Source: Phycisphaerales bacterium (GTDB lineage Bacteria > Planctomycetota > Phycisphaerae > Phycisphaerales > SM1A02). Taken from it: a DNA stretch of 7,083 bases. Below the pieces are notes generated by a model that was not told the origin of the DNA, made no database searches, and saw only the letters and a program-made list of their open reading frames with translations. Of this stretch, positions 5,893-7,083 are shown one piece after another (position 1 is the stretch's first letter; every line of letters starts with the position of its first letter). Position numbers and translations under genes: made by a program. The stretch lies in the NCBI GenBank assembly GCA_020427625.1, contig JAGQOI010000458.1, positions 1 through 7,083 on the forward strand, written 5' to 3'.

Positions 5893-6501
5893 ATGGCTCG
5901 CAACATCGAACTCCTCCTGCTCCACTCCGTCGACAATCTCGGCATCGTCGGCGACATCGTGAAGGTGAAGCCCGGCTACGCCCGGAACTACCTCTTCCCG
6001 CAGTCCCTCGCCGAAGTCCCGACCCCCGAGAAGATCGAGGTCCTCAAGGAAGCCCGCGCCAAGGCCCTCGCCGAGGTCAACGCCCTCCGGGCCGCCCGCG
6101 AGGAACTCCTCGGACGCATGCAGGAGATCAGCATCGATCTCAAGCGCTCCTGCAACGACCAGGGCGCGCTCTACGGCTCGGTCACCCAGCGCGACATCGC
6201 CGACGCCCTCCAGGCCGCCGGCTACGACGTCGGCGTCCGCTCCGTCCGCCTCAGCCAGTCCATCCGGCGCGTCGGCACCTACGAGGTCCCGATCCAGTTC
6301 GACAAGGACCTCCGCACCGAGATCTCCCTCAACGTCGAGCCCGACCGCTCCCTCGACGACGAGCGCGAGGAGATGGAGTTCGACAACGAAGGCGAACTCA
6401 TCATCAAGCCGAAGAAGTCCAAGGCCGAGCGCGCCGCCGCGGCCGCCGCCGAAGCCGAGGCGAAGGCCAAGGCCGAAGCCGACGCCGAAGCGCCCGCCTG
6501 A
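5893..6501 (+). CDS. rplI: Large ribosomal subunit protein bL9
   Basis: Elongated ribosomal protein anchored on 23S rRNA near the L1 stalk, which reaches toward neighbouring ribosomes and affects frame maintenance. The N-terminal domain (1-47) has LGIVGDIVKVKPGYARNYLF (16-35), the L9 signature. A charged connecting helix covers about 45-76 and the C-terminal domain about 80-150 (GALYGSVTQRDIADAL at 91-106). At 202 aa it is about 50 residues longer than the usual 148. The extra tail holds an acidic stretch (151-168), KPKKSKAER (172-180) and an Ala/Glu/Lys run (181-202) likely to be helical. The ATG is supported by AAGGA. The gene is the last of the plus-strand cluster and is followed by a strong hairpin. 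In most bacteria rpsR lies just before it; that gene is absent here. Confidence 0.96.
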   Translation: MARNIELLLLHSVDNLGIVGDIVKVKPGYARNYLFPQSLAEVPTPEKIEVLKEARAKALAEVNALRAAREELLGRMQEISIDLKRSCNDQGALYGSVTQRDIADALQAAGYDVGVRSVRLSQSIRRVGTYEVPIQFDKDLRTEISLNVEPDRSLDDEREEMEFDNEGELIIKPKKSKAERAAAAAAEAEAKAKAEADAEAPA

Positions 6502-6533
6502 TCCCGCGTCAGAATCGTCACCCGTCAGTGCAC

Positions 6534-6567
6534 CCACGGGCCGGCCTCGCGCCGGCCCGTGGTCGTT
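6534..6567 (+). terminator. Terminator of the rplI operon
   Basis: A perfect 12-bp stem, CCACGGGCCGGC (6534-6545) with GCCGGCCCGTGG (6551-6562), encloses a CTCGC loop and is followed by the short T-containing run TCGTT. It starts 32 nt after the rplI stop. The stem is strong and the T tract weak, as is common in GC-rich genomes. It marks the end of the plus-strand cluster. Confidence 0.8.
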
Positions 6568-6614
6568 CACGACCCGTCCCGGGAATCTCGACCCGCCCGC
6601 GACGACCGCTTGAC

Positions 6615-6635
6615 GGCGGCCGCGCCGCGGCCGCC
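6615..6635. repeat. GC-rich perfect inverted repeat
   Basis: GGCGGCCGC (6615-6623) and GCGGCCGCC (6627-6635) are perfect 9-bp arms around a GCC loop, followed on the plus strand by CTTCCTC. It may be a second terminator between the convergent genes, though the tail is weak in both directions. Confidence 0.4.
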
Positions 6636-6844
6636 CTTCCTCGTCGCCCTTCGCCCGGCGGGATTCCGGCGACGACTCGGCGCGGACCTCACCGACGCCG
6701 CGCCGCTCACGATCGGCTCGGGCTCGGCTTCGTGTGGATGCTGTTCCGATCGGACCGGCGGGCCTGGCACGACAGCGTCGCTCGAACGCTCGTCGTGTCT
6801 CGGCGCGCGACCGTGCGCGGCGCCGCCGGACCAGCGTCAACCGT

Positions 6845-7083
6845 TCAGGCGGCGTGACCGGCGATCGGCTCGCGGATGAAGTTCACTTCGAGGTACTGCG
6901 CGACGTAGTCGAGAATGCTCGTCGCCTCCGGCACGTCGGGATTGTTCGTCGGGCCCGACGGCTCGAACCGCATCCCGCGGAAACGGTCGACCGCGTCCTG
7001 GAGACCGAGACCGTACTGGAGCGCCAGGCTGAACGCGCGGCAGAAGCCCTGGATCAGGCCGCTCAGCGTCGAGCCCTCCTTGC
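6845..7083 (-). CDS. nrdJ: Adenosylcobalamin-dependent (class II) ribonucleotide reductase, C-terminal part
   Basis: Enzyme that reduces ribonucleotides to deoxyribonucleotides using a B12-derived radical. Only the last 78 residues are present; the gene runs off the right edge and its stop is the TCA at 6845-6847 (minus-strand TGA). The fragment carries the TSCPD-type C-terminal module seen at the end of long NrdJ proteins: KEGSTLSGLIQGF, a helix with FSLALQYGL, then FRGMRFEPSG followed by TNNPDVPEATSILDYVAQYL. The matching pattern in NrdJ is KEGST, SLALQYG, F-x-RFEPSG, then S-I-x-DY. These TSCPD modules sometimes occur as separate small proteins, so without the upstream part it could also be a stand-alone reductase-associated protein. 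It converges with the rplI cluster and is not part of it. No metal-binding cysteine tail is seen at the very end. Confidence 0.78.
   Translation of the reverse strand, partial: KEGSTLSGLIQGFCRAFSLALQYGLGLQDAVDRFRGMRFEPSGPTNNPDVPEATSILDYVAQYLEVNFIREPIAGHAA

Larger units (their letters stand above)
6502..6844. other. Intergenic region between rplI and the ribonucleotide reductase gene
   Basis: These 343 nt lie between two convergent genes. They hold the rplI terminator (6534-6567), a perfect GC palindrome (6615-6635) and a weaker hairpin, CGCGC/GCGCG at 6804-6819, that could end the minus-strand gene. Open frames cross the region, but they lack ribosome sites and recognisable motifs and look like GC-rich chance ORFs. 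I see no RNA gene or promoter with both boxes. Confidence 0.5.

Noticed and set aside
6610..6640. TTGACG at 6610-6615 resembling a -35 box
   Set aside because: No -10-like hexamer occurs 15-19 nt downstream; the interval is a GC palindrome.
5380..6840. A 486-codon minus-strand open frame
   Set aside because: It is antisense to ssb and rplI, low in complexity (Gly/Leu/Ala/Asp), and crosses the rplI terminator.

Overview
The window is about 7.1 kb of very GC-rich (roughly two thirds or more G+C) bacterial chromosome carrying core translation, nucleotide and cell-wall precursor genes. There are no insertion sequences, phage genes, CRISPR arrays or rRNA genes. The gene order (tRNA-Gln, GlmU-like uridylyltransferase, prs, rplY/ctc, pth, rpsF, ssb, rplI), the lack of rpsR beside rplI, the charged C-terminal extensions on several proteins and a class II (B12-dependent) ribonucleotide reductase together suggest a planctomycete, perhaps of the Phycisphaerae type. 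That placement is inferred from memory of gene orders and was not tested.

Layout. At the left edge is the C-terminal end of an unknown membrane protein (+). It converges on rnc (RNase III, -) with a hairpin between their stops. Upstream of rnc lies a 542-nt stretch with no convincing gene. It holds a minus-strand promoter for rnc (with a palindrome over its -35 box), a strong plus-strand promoter (TTGACG-N16-TACAAT) and about 210 nt of foldable sequence running up to tRNA-Gln(UUG). A hairpin follows the tRNA. Then come a stand-alone GlmU N-domain, prs (4-nt overlap), rplY, pth (4-nt overlap), rpsF, ssb and rplI, all on the plus strand and tightly spaced, ending at a 12-bp-stem terminator. On the far right, on the minus strand, is the C-terminus of an adenosylcobalamin-dependent ribonucleotide reductase, convergent with rplI.

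How the genes fit together. The cluster joins the glmU-prs-ctc-pth block known from Firmicutes to the rpsF-ssb-(rpsR)-rplI block, giving one likely growth-related transcription unit. It supplies UDP-sugar and PRPP precursors, ribosomal proteins L25, S6 and L9, peptidyl-tRNA recycling and single-stranded DNA protection. Hairpins in the prs-rplY, rpsF-ssb and ssb-rplI gaps suggest internal tuning.

I do not see an obvious new defence or mobile system. The best candidates for something undescribed are the promoter-driven, structured noncoding stretch ahead of tRNA-Gln, an RNase III lacking one acidic active-site residue, and a GlmU-like enzyme without its acyltransferase half and with an altered sugar-pocket residue.
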